Shown: positions 25,941 through 35,142, counted from the stretch's first letter. The stretch: DNA of 64,000 bases from an uncultured Litoreibacter sp. (GCA_947504205.1 CANNGL010000002.1:310001-374000), one strand, 5' to 3'. Program-made: numbers and translations. The notes: a model not told the origin generated them from the sequence alone.

Positions 25941-27263
25941 TCAGCGTAGAATCGGAATGTCGCCTGCCGGTGTGGCATCAGGATCAAGCGCCGGGGGCTT
26001 TGGCCCACCGGTCGCCCAATCAAGCAACTCCACCGTGTGTACGATGGGTGTTTCGGTTCCCGATCCGATCTGCATCATGCAACCGATATTGCCCGCAGCA
26101 ATTACATCAGGCGATTTCGCCTCAAGCGTTCGGATTTTGCGGGTCTTCAACTGTGTTGAAATCTCTGGCTGCATCAGATTGTAGGTGCCCGCGGAGCCGC
26201 AACAAAGGTGCGGGTCAGCAGGCTCTACCACGGTGAACCCGGCTTTCTTCAACAGGTCTTTCGGATAGGTCTTGATTTGCTGTCCATGCTGCAAGGAGCA
26301 CGCGGCGTGATAGGCCACAGTCAGCTCTTTTGGGCCGCTTTCAGGCAGATCGAGTTTCATCAGAACTTCGGAGATATCCATTGCAATATTCGAGACGGCC
26401 TTGGCATCCTGGGCAAGGTCTGCGTTGCGAAACATGTGGCCGTAATCTTTAACTGTGGTTCCGCACCCGGACGTGTTGATGACAATCGCATCCAGGCCCT
26501 GGCCTTTCATTTCTCTCGACCAAGCGCGAATGTTCTTTGCTGCGGTTGCGTGGCTTTCCTGTGTCTTGCCCATGTGATGGGTTAGCGCTCCACAACAGCC
26601 TGCGCCCTCAGCGACGACAACTTCGCAACCCAGACGCGTCAAAAGCCGGATTGTTGCGTCATTGATGTCGGTGTTCAGAGCTTTCTGGGCGCACCCTGTC
26701 ATCAGCGCTACACGCATCTTTTTCTCTCGGGCTGGGGCAAAGCTCTGAGGATCATCGTTGCGCGAGACGGGTGGGATCGCCCTTGGCGCCATCTCAAGCA
26801 TTGCTTTCAGTCTTGGATCCGGCATGAACCGTGCGAAAGGCCGGCCAATCTTTGCCCCCAGAAGCGCCAGACGAAACCGTCCGGGATAAGGCAGGATCCG
26901 CGCCAAAATCCAGCGCAGGGCCCTATCCGAGAAAGGTCGCTTGTAACGCTCTTCGATATATTCCCGAGCGTGATCAACGAGATGCATGTAATGCACGCCC
27001 GACGGGCAGGTTGTCATGCAAGCCAGGCAACTCAGGCAGCGGTCGATGTGTTTGACCGTTTTGGCATCCGGATCGCGGTCGTTTTCCAGCATGTCCTTAA
27101 TCAGGTAAATGCGTCCCCGAGGGCTGTCGAGCTCGTCGCCCAATACCTGATAAGTTGGACAGGTCGCGGTGCAAAACCCGCAATGCACGCAAGTGCGAAG
27201 CACCTCATTCGAGCGCTGTATCGCAGGGTCTTTAAGCTGTTGGGGCGTGAAAGTGGTTTGCAT
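25941..27263 (-). CDS. glcF: glycolate oxidase iron-sulfur subunit
   Basis: A 440-residue protein with two 4Fe-4S ferredoxin motifs near the N-terminus (CVHCGFCTATCPTY and CLSCLACMTTCPSG). Two CCG-type cysteine domains follow (AGCCGALTHHMG, CCGSAGTYNL). It passes electrons from the GlcD/GlcE flavoproteins, which oxidise glycolate to glyoxylate, to the respiratory chain. Last gene of glcD-glcE-glcF with a 4-bp gap to glcE. Glycolate is a common phytoplankton exudate, which fits a marine habitat. Confidence 0.96.
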   Translation of the reverse strand: MQTTFTPQQLKDPAIQRSNEVLRTCVHCGFCTATCPTYQVLGDELDSPRGRIYLIKDMLENDRDPDAKTVKHIDRCLSCLACMTTCPSGVHYMHLVDHAREYIEERYKRPFSDRALRWILARILPYPGRFRLALLGAKIGRPFARFMPDPRLKAMLEMAPRAIPPVSRNDDPQSFAPAREKKMRVALMTGCAQKALNTDINDATIRLLTRLGCEVVVAEGAGCCGALTHHMGKTQESHATAAKNIRAWSREMKGQGLDAIVINTSGCGTTVKDYGHMFRNADLAQDAKAVSNIAMDISEVLMKLDLPESGPKELTVAYHAACSLQHGQQIKTYPKDLLKKAGFTVVEPADPHLCCGSAGTYNLMQPEISTQLKTRKIRTLEAKSPDVIAAGNIGCMMQIGSGTETPIVHTVELLDWATGGPKPPALDPDATPAGDIPILR

Positions 27264-27267
27264 CTTT

Positions 27268-28377
27268 TTATCCCATCAGCCCGGGGTTCAGGAGACCGCG
27301 CGGGTCGAATTGCTGGCGCAATCCCGCAGAGATCACGGCGAGCGGCGCAGGGTCCGGATGAAAGGTCGCGAGTGCGCCATCGCCCCGGATCAGTGTCGCG
27401 TGACCGGAGATGGCGGCCATCGCGGCGCGTACATCGGTCCCCTTTGGCGTAGCGGCCCAAATCAGGCCCCCGCCCCAATCAAGTTGGATTTCGGTATTAT
27501 CCGGCAAAGACGAGATGACGGCGCTGGCGTCACTTGGTTTGACCGAAATTCGCCAGATGTCTCCGTTATGAGCACTGAAACCTTTTACAGAACTGATTGT
27601 ATTCCATTCGGCTTCGGCCTGATCCTTTTGGGTGATTTCGCTCATCCCGCCATATTCTGCCAAGAGGGTTTTCAGTTCCCCCAGACGGTAGAGGACCGAG
27701 CTTTCGAACCCTTCAAGGCGCAGAACCGTGCGTGCTTTATTCACAAGATGCGCAGCGCCGGACACCTCGTAAGGTGAGCCCAAGGCTTTTGACATGGCTG
27801 CGACGGCACGGGTTGGATCGAGATCATGCAGTATAAGGCACGCTGTGGTGTCCGGGCGCGGCAAAAGCTTGAAGGCAACTTCAGTGATCACCCCCAATGT
27901 CCCGTAGCTGCCCGCCATCAGCTTTACCAAGTCATAGCCGGTAACGTTTTTCATCACCCGGCCACCATTTTTCAAAGCGGTGCCGGTGCCATCTACGAAG
28001 CGGACACCAATCAGGCTGTCACGACATGCACCGGCCTGAATGCGGCGTGGACCGGAGACATTTGCAGCGACAACACCGCCGATGGTGGCGTCCCCCTTGG
28101 TGCCAAGGAGCGATTGGTGGTCCATCGGCTCGAAGGGCAGAATTTGGTTCTCGAAGGTCAGGGCCTTGTTGATCTCGGCCATGGGCGTTCCGGCCTTTGC
28201 CACGATGGTCAGCGCACCGGGTTCGTAGAGTTCAATGCCCGAAAGCCCTGCGGTAGAGAGCGTTTGCGTAGCCTCACATCGGCCGATCGGGCGCGTGCCT
28301 CCACCTTTGATCTTCATGGGCTCCGAGGCGCCCTTGATCATTTCGGAGACGTCTTTTTCGGTCTGGGGGGTCAGCAC
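27268..28377 (-). CDS. glcE: glycolate oxidase FAD-binding subunit
   Basis: A 369-residue FAD_binding_4-type flavoprotein: FEPMDHQSLLGTKGDATIGGVVAANVSG carries the FAD contacts. It lacks the C-terminal catalytic part seen in GlcD, as usual for GlcE. The start is probably a GTG at 28377. It lies between glcD (58 bp upstream) and glcF. Confidence 0.95.
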   Translation of the reverse strand: MLTPQTEKDVSEMIKGASEPMKIKGGGTRPIGRCEATQTLSTAGLSGIELYEPGALTIVAKAGTPMAEINKALTFENQILPFEPMDHQSLLGTKGDATIGGVVAANVSGPRRIQAGACRDSLIGVRFVDGTGTALKNGGRVMKNVTGYDLVKLMAGSYGTLGVITEVAFKLLPRPDTTACLILHDLDPTRAVAAMSKALGSPYEVSGAAHLVNKARTVLRLEGFESSVLYRLGELKTLLAEYGGMSEITQKDQAEAEWNTISSVKGFSAHNGDIWRISVKPSDASAVISSLPDNTEIQLDWGGGLIWAATPKGTDVRAAMAAISGHATLIRGDGALATFHPDPAPLAVISAGLRQQFDPRGLLNPGLMG

Positions 28378-28435
28378 GGCGCCCGCTCCTTCATGAATTT
28401 GGCCCTTAGGCCATTAGAGTATTCGAGGGTCGGGA

Positions 28436-29869
28436 TTACCCAGCACGACGGCTTTCGGAGGCGGCCAATGGAAAAACCTTAGATGGATTGAGAAGCCATT
28501 TCGGATCGAAGACGTCTTTGATCTTCATCTGCACGTTGAGGTCTTCCGGGGCGAATTGGTCAACCATCAAGTCGCGTTTTTCGATCCCAACACCGTGTTC
28601 TCCGGTCAGGCAGCCCCCCACCTCGACGCAAAGCCGCAGGATATCGGCACCGAACGCTTCGCAGAGTTCCAGATCGCCCTCTTTATTTGCGTCAAACAGA
28701 ATGAGCGGGTGCATGTTGCCATCGCCAGCGTGGAAGACGTTGCCGACATCGAGGCCGTATTCCTTTGACATTTCACCTATCCGCTTGAGAACAAATGGAA
28801 GTTCGGAGACTGGGATTGTTCCATCAAGGCACATGTAATCATTGATCTGACCCATCGCGCCAAACGCAGATTTACGGCCGAGCCAGATCGCAGCACTCTC
28901 TTCCGGGCTGGTAGATTGACGCAATTCGACGGGATTATGCTTGCGCGCAATTTGCATAATCAGGCCAAGCTGCTCATCAATCTCCGCCTCCGAACCCTCG
29001 ACTTCGACAATCAGCAGCGCCTCGCAATCCGGGTAGCCAGCTTTTGCGAAAGCTTCCGTGGCGCGGATGACCGGGCGATCCATGAATTCGATAGCGACGG
29101 GCAGCACGCCTGCTTTGATGATGTCGGAAACGCAGGCGCCCGCGACTTCATTGCTGTCAAAGCCCATTAGCACAGGTCTTGCCCCTTCCGGTTTAGGCAA
29201 AATCCGTAATGTGGCTTCGGTGACCACCCCAAGTTGACCTTCGGAGCCACAAATCAGGCCGAGCAGGTCATACCCCGCACTGTCGAGATAAGCACCGCCG
29301 ATCTCTGTAATGGTGCCGTCCATCATAACAAGCGTGACGCCCATCAGATTGTTGGTCGTTACGCCGTATTTGAGGCAATGGGCACCGCCGGAATTCATCG
29401 CGATGTTGCCGGCAATTGCACAGGCCAGTTGCGACGAGGGATCAGGTGCATAGAAAAAGCCATCTGTTTCTACAGCGCCCGTCACAGACAAGTTCGTGCG
29501 CCCTGTCTGGACCCGGATGAAGCGATTGTCATAATCAGTTTCCAGCACCTCGTTCATGCGCGCGACGCCAAGGATTACGCTATCAGCAGTGGGTAAAGCG
29601 CCCCCTGCCAGAGAAGTTCCCGAGCCGCGCGGCACGACCGGAACACCCTCGTCATGGCAGATTTTCAAAACCTCGGAGACCTCTTCGGTGCTGGACGGCA
29701 ACACCGCACAGAGCGGCGGGCATTTATAAGCGGTCAGAGCATCGCACTCATAAGCGCGGGTTTCACGCTCGTCGTGGATGACAGAATCAAGCGGCAATAC
29801 CGTTTGCAAACGCGCCACGATACGGGCTTTGCGATCCAGAATGCTGGCATCCGGGGCTGGCATTTCCAT
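28436..29869 (-). CDS. glcD: glycolate oxidase catalytic flavoprotein subunit
   Basis: A 477-residue FAD-linked oxidase. The FAD domain is at about 50-230 (VVPRGSGTSLAGGALP, CAIAGNIAMNSGGAHCLKYG) and the C-terminal cap holds the metal/FAD segment NVFHAGDGNMHPLI and the GEHGVGIEK motif. It oxidises glycolate (and possibly D-lactate). First gene of the operon, with a symmetric operator-like repeat just upstream. Confidence 0.96.
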   Translation of the reverse strand: MEMPAPDASILDRKARIVARLQTVLPLDSVIHDERETRAYECDALTAYKCPPLCAVLPSSTEEVSEVLKICHDEGVPVVPRGSGTSLAGGALPTADSVILGVARMNEVLETDYDNRFIRVQTGRTNLSVTGAVETDGFFYAPDPSSQLACAIAGNIAMNSGGAHCLKYGVTTNNLMGVTLVMMDGTITEIGGAYLDSAGYDLLGLICGSEGQLGVVTEATLRILPKPEGARPVLMGFDSNEVAGACVSDIIKAGVLPVAIEFMDRPVIRATEAFAKAGYPDCEALLIVEVEGSEAEIDEQLGLIMQIARKHNPVELRQSTSPEESAAIWLGRKSAFGAMGQINDYMCLDGTIPVSELPFVLKRIGEMSKEYGLDVGNVFHAGDGNMHPLILFDANKEGDLELCEAFGADILRLCVEVGGCLTGEHGVGIEKRDLMVDQFAPEDLNVQMKIKDVFDPKWLLNPSKVFPLAASESRRAG

Positions 29870-29892
29870 GGCGGGACTCCCTGCTTGGCAAT

Positions 29893-29917
29893 AATTGGTA
29901 AAATAATATAACCAATT
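29893..29917. promoter_or_regulatory. operator-like inverted repeat upstream of glcD
   Basis: Perfect 7-bp arms AATTGGT (29893-29899) and ACCAATT (29911-29917) with an 11-bp AT-only spacer, about 25 bp before the glcD ATG on the minus strand. TGGT/ACCA cores are common in sites of GntR (FadR/GlcC-type) regulators, so it may bind a GlcC-like protein encoded elsewhere. No such regulator is in the window. Confidence 0.5.
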
Positions 29918-29959
29918 TTGAACTATGGCAAGCGCTCTGATGTCGCGCTACTTAAGGGT

Positions 29960-30685
29960 ATGGGACTTGTTGATCGCCTCAGCCTTTTTTCGACCCTTGA
30001 TGGAATTGCCGTGGCTTTGATCTGTCTGGCCTCGATCCTGTTGGGCTGGCATATCGAGCATCCGACGACCAAACGCCCATCGGTCACGGTCCTAATGGCG
30101 GAGTACCGGCGCGCGTGGATGCGGGAGATGGTGACGCGTGACCCGCGCATTTTCGATGCGCAAGTGCTGTCGAACCTCAGGCAAGGGACTTCGTTTTTTG
30201 CCTCGGCCTGTATGATCGCTATTGGTGGCGCCTTTGCTCTGTTGGGCAATGCAGACCAGATTCAGCTGGCAGCCCGCGATCTGACTGCGGCAGATGCCCC
30301 TGCCCTGATCTGGCAGGCAAAACTTTTGCTGGTTGTGTTATTTCTGACCCACGGCTTTCTGAAGTTCGTCTGGGCCAATCGATTGTTTGGCTATTGCGCG
30401 GTTCTGATGGCTGCCGTGCCCAATGATATAAGCGCATCCGACACGTATCCTCGTGCGGCACAAGCGGCTGAAATGAACATACGCGCTGCGTGGAACTTCA
30501 ATCGCGGGCTTCGTGCAATCTACTTTGCGCTCGGTGCTTTGGCTTGGCTTATGGGGGCCTTGGCTTTGATCATTGTCACAGCGATTGTCTGTTATATGAT
30601 CTGGAGCAGGGAATTTCATTCCATACCCCGTGATATTTTGTTGGAGCGCAGCCATATGTCTACTGCGTCGGATCAGGAGATTTAA
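29960..30685 (+). CDS. DUF599 family membrane protein
   Basis: A 241-residue protein with about four membrane helices (roughly 10-30, 75-92, 112-132 and 190-215). It has the DUF599 features TRDPRIFDAQVLSNLRQGTSFFAS and HGFLKFVWANRLFGYCAVLMAAVP. Function unknown. Start taken at the ATG 29960; the frame is open to a TTG at 29918 that lies within the operator region. The next gene starts 1 bp after its stop, so they are co-transcribed. Confidence 0.82.
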   Translation: MGLVDRLSLFSTLDGIAVALICLASILLGWHIEHPTTKRPSVTVLMAEYRRAWMREMVTRDPRIFDAQVLSNLRQGTSFFASACMIAIGGAFALLGNADQIQLAARDLTAADAPALIWQAKLLLVVLFLTHGFLKFVWANRLFGYCAVLMAAVPNDISASDTYPRAAQAAEMNIRAAWNFNRGLRAIYFALGALAWLMGALALIIVTAIVCYMIWSREFHSIPRDILLERSHMSTASDQEI

Positions 30686-30686
30686 G

Positions 30687-31040
30687 ATGTTCAGGTTTTT
30701 AGTGAGTGCCATAGTACTGATGGCGGCCCCCGCATTTGCAGATCAAGCTCAGGTTGAGGGCGCGACTGCCCGAAAATCAGGGGGGACCTGGACGTTTGAG
30801 GTCACGATCCGTCACCCCGATACTGGCTGGGACCATTATGCAGATGGCTGGTCGGTACAAACCCCGGATGGGACCGAGTTGGGTTATCGCAAACTGCACC
30901 ATCCTCATGAGACCGAACAGCCATTCACCCGCTCTCTGGCTGGTGTGGTGGTTCCCGATGGACTGAACCAAGTCATCATCCGTGCTCATGACTCAGTGCA
31001 CGGCTGGTCTGATCAAAGATTTCCGCTGAGATTGAAATAG
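30687..31040 (+). CDS. small exported protein
   Basis: A 117-residue product with a signal peptide (about 1-18, ending AFA). The rest looks like a compact beta-sandwich (WTFEVTIRHPDTGWDHYADGW, IIRAHDSVHGWSDQRFPL). There are no cysteines and no catalytic motif. The His/Trp/Asp-rich loops might bind a metal, which is speculation. It follows the DUF599 gene directly, so both probably work at the envelope. Confidence 0.78.
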   Translation: MFRFLVSAIVLMAAPAFADQAQVEGATARKSGGTWTFEVTIRHPDTGWDHYADGWSVQTPDGTELGYRKLHHPHETEQPFTRSLAGVVVPDGLNQVIIRAHDSVHGWSDQRFPLRLK

Positions 31041-31073
31041 CAAGCGCAACCGCGCGCGCAATCGCGCTTTCCA
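31041..31073 (+). terminator. possible terminator before mipZ
   Basis: AAGCGC (31041-31046) and GCGCTT (31066-31071) flank a GC-alternating stretch and are followed by TCC. The stem is interrupted and there is only a short T run, so termination is uncertain. Confidence 0.35.
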
Positions 31074-31145
31074 AGGCCATGTGTGGGCCGTATAGTCCGA
31101 CCGTGCCCCGCCAGAGGGCAGTTGGGACTTGAACAGGTATCTTAC

Positions 31146-31958
31146 ATGGCAGCGCATATTATCGTCTTTGGGAACGAAAAAGGCGGATCAGGCAAATCAA
31201 CCAACTGCATGCATGTGACGACGGCGCTTGTGCGCATGGGACATTCGGTCGGGACACTGGATTTGGACCTTCGTCAGAAGAGTTTCACCCGATATTTTGA
31301 AAACCGCGCGCGCTACGCCAAGCATCACAAGCTTGACCTCGCCTTGCCTGAGGTTGTGGAGCTGCCACAGATCGCACCGTCAGACCTCGCGCCGGGCGAG
31401 AATATCTATGACCGGCGCCTGAGTGAGGCCGTCGCCGAGATGGAAGGACGGTTCGAGTTTATCGTTATCGATTGCCCCGGCTCCCATACACGGTTGAGCC
31501 AAGTTGCGCATTCGCTGGCAGACACGCTGGTCACACCCCTCAATGACAGTTTCATTGATTTTGACCTTTTGGCGAAGATCGACCCGGAGACGCGGGAAAT
31601 TCTCGGACCCTCGGTTTATGCCGAGATGGTCTGGAACGCACGGCAATTGCGCGCGCAGGCTGGTTTGGACCCCATCGACTGGGTGGTTGTGCGCAATCGC
31701 GTCGGCACACAGCGTATGCACAACAAGAAAAAGATCACCGATGCCGTGGATGCGCTTGCGACGCGGATTGGTTTTCGGGTGGCGCCAGGCTTTTCCGAAC
31801 GTGTGATCTTTCGGGAGTTGTTTCCCAACGGGCTGACCTTGCTGGATCTGGCCGATGTCGGGGTGAAAAACCTCAACATTTCGAACGTCGCCGCCCGACA
31901 GGAACTCAGGGAGTTACTGAAGGCCTTAAAACTTCCCGGCGTTGAGATCGCATTCTAG
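31146..31958 (+). CDS. mipZ: MipZ-type ParA ATPase, division site regulator
   Basis: A 270-residue ParA-family ATPase. The deviant Walker A is GNEKGGSGKST (9-19). The segment LDLDLRQKSFTRYFENR is the MipZ-specific stretch, and IDCPGSHTRLSQ is the Walker B region. In Caulobacter, MipZ forms a gradient from the ParB-bound origins and blocks FtsZ away from midcell. The ATG at 31146 is chosen because the Walker motif then sits at the usual distance. The last about 50 bp overlap the convergent gene at 31906-32316. Confidence 0.92.
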   Translation: MAAHIIVFGNEKGGSGKSTNCMHVTTALVRMGHSVGTLDLDLRQKSFTRYFENRARYAKHHKLDLALPEVVELPQIAPSDLAPGENIYDRRLSEAVAEMEGRFEFIVIDCPGSHTRLSQVAHSLADTLVTPLNDSFIDFDLLAKIDPETREILGPSVYAEMVWNARQLRAQAGLDPIDWVVVRNRVGTQRMHNKKKITDAVDALATRIGFRVAPGFSERVIFRELFPNGLTLLDLADVGVKNLNISNVAARQELRELLKALKLPGVEIAF

Positions 31959-32316
31959 TGTCAGCATCCTGAGACATGCGGTCGACCTGAATCTGACGAT
32001 TGTCCCTGTTTGCCCGAAGTACATCCAGCTTTTGGCGTTGTTTCAAGGCCTGCAAAGAGCTGGTCTTCGGATCGTTCTGCATTTCATACCGTTCTGACAG
32101 TGTCCGCTCATATCTGGCGATAGCTTCCTTGTAGAGCACGTTTGACACCGGCGCGTGTTTCATCACGCCGAGCGCGCGCGATTCAATCCATGCGAAAACG
32201 GCGTTGCGATCAATATCGCCGGCCATGACGCCCGCTCCGATCCCTGCGAAAATCGCCAGACAAAACGCATAAACCAGATAGCGCAGCTTCTCGAAAATCG
32301 ACCAGAAAACCTTCAT
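31906..32316 (-). CDS. hypothetical single-helix membrane protein
   Basis: A 136-residue protein with one N-terminal membrane helix (about 10-32) and a long polar, probably helical tail rich in Arg, Gln and Asp (about 60-136). Its start overlaps the end of the upstream gene by 4 bp. Its 3' end overlaps mipZ tail to tail by 53 bp. Function unknown. The coupling implies it works with its partner membrane protein. Confidence 0.65.
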   Translation of the reverse strand: MKVFWSIFEKLRYLVYAFCLAIFAGIGAGVMAGDIDRNAVFAWIESRALGVMKHAPVSNVLYKEAIARYERTLSERYEMQNDPKTSSLQALKQRQKLDVLRANRDNRQIQVDRMSQDADTRMRSQRREVLRPSVTP

Positions 32317-32837
32317 GGCGCACCCCTTCGACTCAACCGATCAATCGCGTCATAACTTGGTTCGGTGCGCCGTTGTTCATTGATATACGGATCAAACATG
32401 GTGGGGCCGGTTGCAACGCCATGCTGCTGCGCCATGCCCAAAGCATTTCTGGCAAGACTGACCATGCTGGTGAAAGTCGGCGTTTCCGGCTCAGGATTTC
32501 GTCGATCTTGCAGCTTGTCCAGTTCCGACAAGGCGGCGCGTTCCTTTTCCTTTGCCGCTTCCGATCGTCCGACCCCGATATCGTAAGCGATCTCCATAAT
32601 TCCTTTTGGACGGGTATAACGCTGCGGCTCTTTCGGCTTGACGGATACGAACTTACCAACCTGCGGTGTTTTGTGTTCGACATATGTCGTCGGGCCGTAT
32701 CCTTTCACATACAAGAAAGTCGCGACCATCAACGCAAATCCAATGATGACATTTAGGCTCAGCAATTTCGTCACCGGGTCGTTCCCAACATAAACACTTG
32801 GGACAGAAAGCCTGAAATCCGGGCAATTTTTGGGCAT
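32313..32837 (-). CDS. hypothetical membrane-anchored protein
   Basis: A 174-residue protein with one membrane helix (about 25-45, VIIGFALMVATFLYVKGYGP) and a cytoplasmic or periplasmic charged tail that includes a Lys/Glu-rich helical stretch (EAAKEKERAALSELDKLQDRRN). Start at 32837 gives a compact N-terminus; the frame stays open to 33074 only by crossing the divergent MarR gene. It pairs with the next gene by an ATGA overlap. No family recognised. Confidence 0.7.
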   Translation of the reverse strand: MPKNCPDFRLSVPSVYVGNDPVTKLLSLNVIIGFALMVATFLYVKGYGPTTYVEHKTPQVGKFVSVKPKEPQRYTRPKGIMEIAYDIGVGRSEAAKEKERAALSELDKLQDRRNPEPETPTFTSMVSLARNALGMAQQHGVATGPTMFDPYINEQRRTEPSYDAIDRLSRRGAP

Positions 32838-32909
32838 AGAACTGTTTTCAGAGGGAAATTCGATGAATGCAGACTTCCCGTTCACAGGCGAACATGGGAC
32901 ACTTGCCGA

Positions 32910-33359
32910 ATGGAACATGACCAAACCCATGACGAGACTTTTGATGTCAGTCATTTCCTGCCGTACCTGCTGAACCAGACTGCTGAGCAAACCAGCCGCG
33001 CGTTTCAGGATGTTTACCGGAGCCGCTATGGAATGCTGCGTACGGAATGGCGCGTGTTGTTTCATTTGGGCCAATATGGTGCGTTGCGCGCCACAGAAAT
33101 CTCCACGCGGGCGATGATTGATAAGGTGAAAATCAGCCGCGCCGTGAAAGCGTTAGAAGAAAAGAGGTTTTTGGTTCGAAAGCCTCATGACAGTGACGGT
33201 CGGGTTGAATTGCTGGTACTCACCCGCGAGGGCGAGACGGCGTTCAAAGACCTCTGGCAGGAGGCGGCGCGCTATGAGCAGCACCTGTCTGAGACGCTGT
33301 CAAAAGCGGAGCTGAAACAGCTTAAAGGGTTGTTATTGAAGCTGTTAAGTCAGTCCTGA
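32910..33359 (+). CDS. MarR family regulator next to the homogentisate cluster
   Basis: A 149-residue MarR-type winged-helix protein. The DNA-binding part is at about 58-105 (LRATEISTRAMIDKVKISRAVKALEEK, then the wing with DSDGRVELLVLTREG). It converges on the aromatic-degradation operon and overlaps its last gene by 10 bp. The operator-like palindrome before hmgA is a natural target for it. The ligand would be homogentisate or a hydroxyphenyl compound (inference). Confidence 0.9.
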   Translation: MEHDQTHDETFDVSHFLPYLLNQTAEQTSRAFQDVYRSRYGMLRTEWRVLFHLGQYGALRATEISTRAMIDKVKISRAVKALEEKRFLVRKPHDSDGRVELLVLTREGETAFKDLWQEAARYEQHLSETLSKAELKQLKGLLLKLLSQS

Positions 33360-33529
33360 CCTGCGCACGACAGGATTTGAGTCAGCACGTCGAGATTTCC
33401 GACCTCATTTGCCAAAAGCAGAACCAAGCGGGCGTTGAGGGCATGGCTTTCGGCCTCGCTCAAGCCGCTATGAGCCTCCATCAATGCGTTGTAGAAGGCG
33501 TCACCATCAAGGGGCTGTTTCTCAGTCAT
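33350..33529 (-). CDS. DUF2783-type small protein
   Basis: A 59-residue frame: start ATG at 33529, overlapping the flavin monooxygenase stop (ATGA), stop at 33350. It begins MTEKQPLDGDAFYNALMEAH and is helical and acidic, like DUF2783 proteins commonly found beside FAD-dependent monooxygenases in roseobacters. It may stabilise or couple to the monooxygenase. The 3' end overlaps the MarR gene tail to tail. Confidence 0.78.
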   Translation of the reverse strand: MTEKQPLDGDAFYNALMEAHSGLSEAESHALNARLVLLLANEVGNLDVLTQILSCAGQD

Positions 33530-35142
33530 GCTGCTGCTTCTTTTTCCGGGCTCAGACCTTGCGCGCGACGAAGGGCTCTTGTGACCATCTCAGTCGAGGG
33601 GTGAGAAAAACTGGCGGCGACGTGACCGTCCGGTCGGAACAGATAGGCGATACCCTCGCCATAGCGTTGCAGCGCGAGGCCTGTTGGATCCTCTATGCAG
33701 GTGTAGTCTGAATGCTGCTGAGCTATTCCAAGCCGTGCGCAATCGACGACAGGAAGCGCAACGTCGCCAAAGCCAATGAGGGTGAACTGGCCCTGCACTT
33801 TTTCCAACAGCCACCCATCTGCAAGCGGGGCATCCACCGCGGCTGTTCCCGATGTCACGGGCCCCGCCCCGGGGGTTTGCAGGGCCATTCCTTCCAGAAC
33901 GCAGGGTACTGACAGTCTACCCGAGTTAATCAGTCGTCTGGCGAAGGCATCCTGTCGCGCCAAGCGCAAAACCTCATTGCGAAACAGTGCTTCAATCGGG
34001 CTCTTTGGCGTCATGAAATTGGTTGCCCGAGATGAATTCAGGATATTCTCATTTGCGCCGTGGAGGCGTTCGGCGTCGTAGCTCTCCAGAAGCGTCGAGG
34101 ACGCCTTGCCCGACAGGACTGATGCGAGTTTCCAGCACAAGTTGTCGACGTCTTGAATCCCGCCATTGCCACCACGCGCGCCAAAGGGCGACACAACGTG
34201 AGCGCTGTCGCCCACAAAAATCACGCGGCCATGGACAAACCGATCGAGCTTAGCGCAACGAAATTTGTAAACGCTCATCCAATCGATGGTGAAAGGTTTG
34301 TCACCGACGATTGCCTTGAGACGCGGCACGACTTTTTCTTCCGTCGCTTCCACTTTCGGATCGGCGCCCGGGCCCAATTGCAAATCAATTCGGTAAATAT
34401 CGTCGGGTTGCTTGTGCAAAAGGGCCGATTGGCCGGGGTGAAAACTGGGTTCGAACCAAAACCAACGTTCTGGCGTTTCTGTTTCAAAGGGACTTTCGGG
34501 CATCTCGACATCTATGATGAGGAAGTGCTCTTCAAAAGTTTGGCCCTCAAAGGACAGACCCATTCGCCTGCGCGTTGGGGATCCAGCCCCGTCGCAGGCC
34601 AAAACGTATTTGGTATCAAGCTGATACGCGCCATCATCGGCTTGCACCTTCAGAGTGACATGCTCACCGTGATCGGTATGGTCGGCCACCTTGTTTCGAA
34701 AGCGCAAATCAATGAGGTCAGGAAACTGCTGTGCGCGTTCGACCAGATATTGTTCGACGTAGTACTGCTGAAGGTTGATGAAAGCGGGATATTTGTGTCC
34801 ATCTTCGGGAAGCAGGTCGAAACTGTAGACCGCATCATCCCCGTGGAACAGTCGACCGACTTTCCAAGTAACACCCTTGTCGAGCATGCGCTGTCCTACA
34901 CCGAGGCGGTCGAAAATTTCGAGGGTGCGCTTTGACCAGCAGATCGCCCGAGAGCCAACTGAGACCACATTGTTGTCGTCGAGCACGACCGACGCAATTC
35001 CGTGGCTGGCCAGATCGATCGCCGCCGCCAGACCAACCGGTCCAGCACCGATGATCGCAACATCATAGCAATCCTGCGCCTGCCCCGGCCCGCCGAGTTC
35101 GGGCGGAGTTCTGGTTTCAAACTGATGATAGTCGTATCTCAT
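33526..35142 (-). CDS. FAD-dependent aromatic monooxygenase (MhpA-like)
   Basis: A 538-residue class A flavoprotein hydroxylase. It has the dinucleotide loop IIGAGPVGLAAAIDLASHG (about 30-48), the DG motif CDGAGSPTRRRMG and the GD motif GRVIFVGDSAHVVSPFGARGGNGG. A C-terminal thioredoxin-like part follows, as in 3-(3-hydroxyphenyl)propionate and phenol hydroxylases. Within this operon it may hydroxylate a hydroxyphenylacetate to homogentisate; no hpd gene is present. It overlaps the DinB and DUF2783 genes by 4 bp each. Confidence 0.88.
   Translation of the reverse strand: MRYDYHQFETRTPPELGGPGQAQDCYDVAIIGAGPVGLAAAIDLASHGIASVVLDDNNVVSVGSRAICWSKRTLEIFDRLGVGQRMLDKGVTWKVGRLFHGDDAVYSFDLLPEDGHKYPAFINLQQYYVEQYLVERAQQFPDLIDLRFRNKVADHTDHGEHVTLKVQADDGAYQLDTKYVLACDGAGSPTRRRMGLSFEGQTFEEHFLIIDVEMPESPFETETPERWFWFEPSFHPGQSALLHKQPDDIYRIDLQLGPGADPKVEATEEKVVPRLKAIVGDKPFTIDWMSVYKFRCAKLDRFVHGRVIFVGDSAHVVSPFGARGGNGGIQDVDNLCWKLASVLSGKASSTLLESYDAERLHGANENILNSSRATNFMTPKSPIEALFRNEVLRLARQDAFARRLINSGRLSVPCVLEGMALQTPGAGPVTSGTAAVDAPLADGWLLEKVQGQFTLIGFGDVALPVVDCARLGIAQQHSDYTCIEDPTGLALQRYGEGIAYLFRPDGHVAASFSHPSTEMVTRALRRAQGLSPEKEAAA

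Noticed and set aside
34441-34462. tRNA-like GGTTCGAACC word
   Set aside because: It lies inside the flavin monooxygenase gene, with no acceptor, D or anticodon stem around it.
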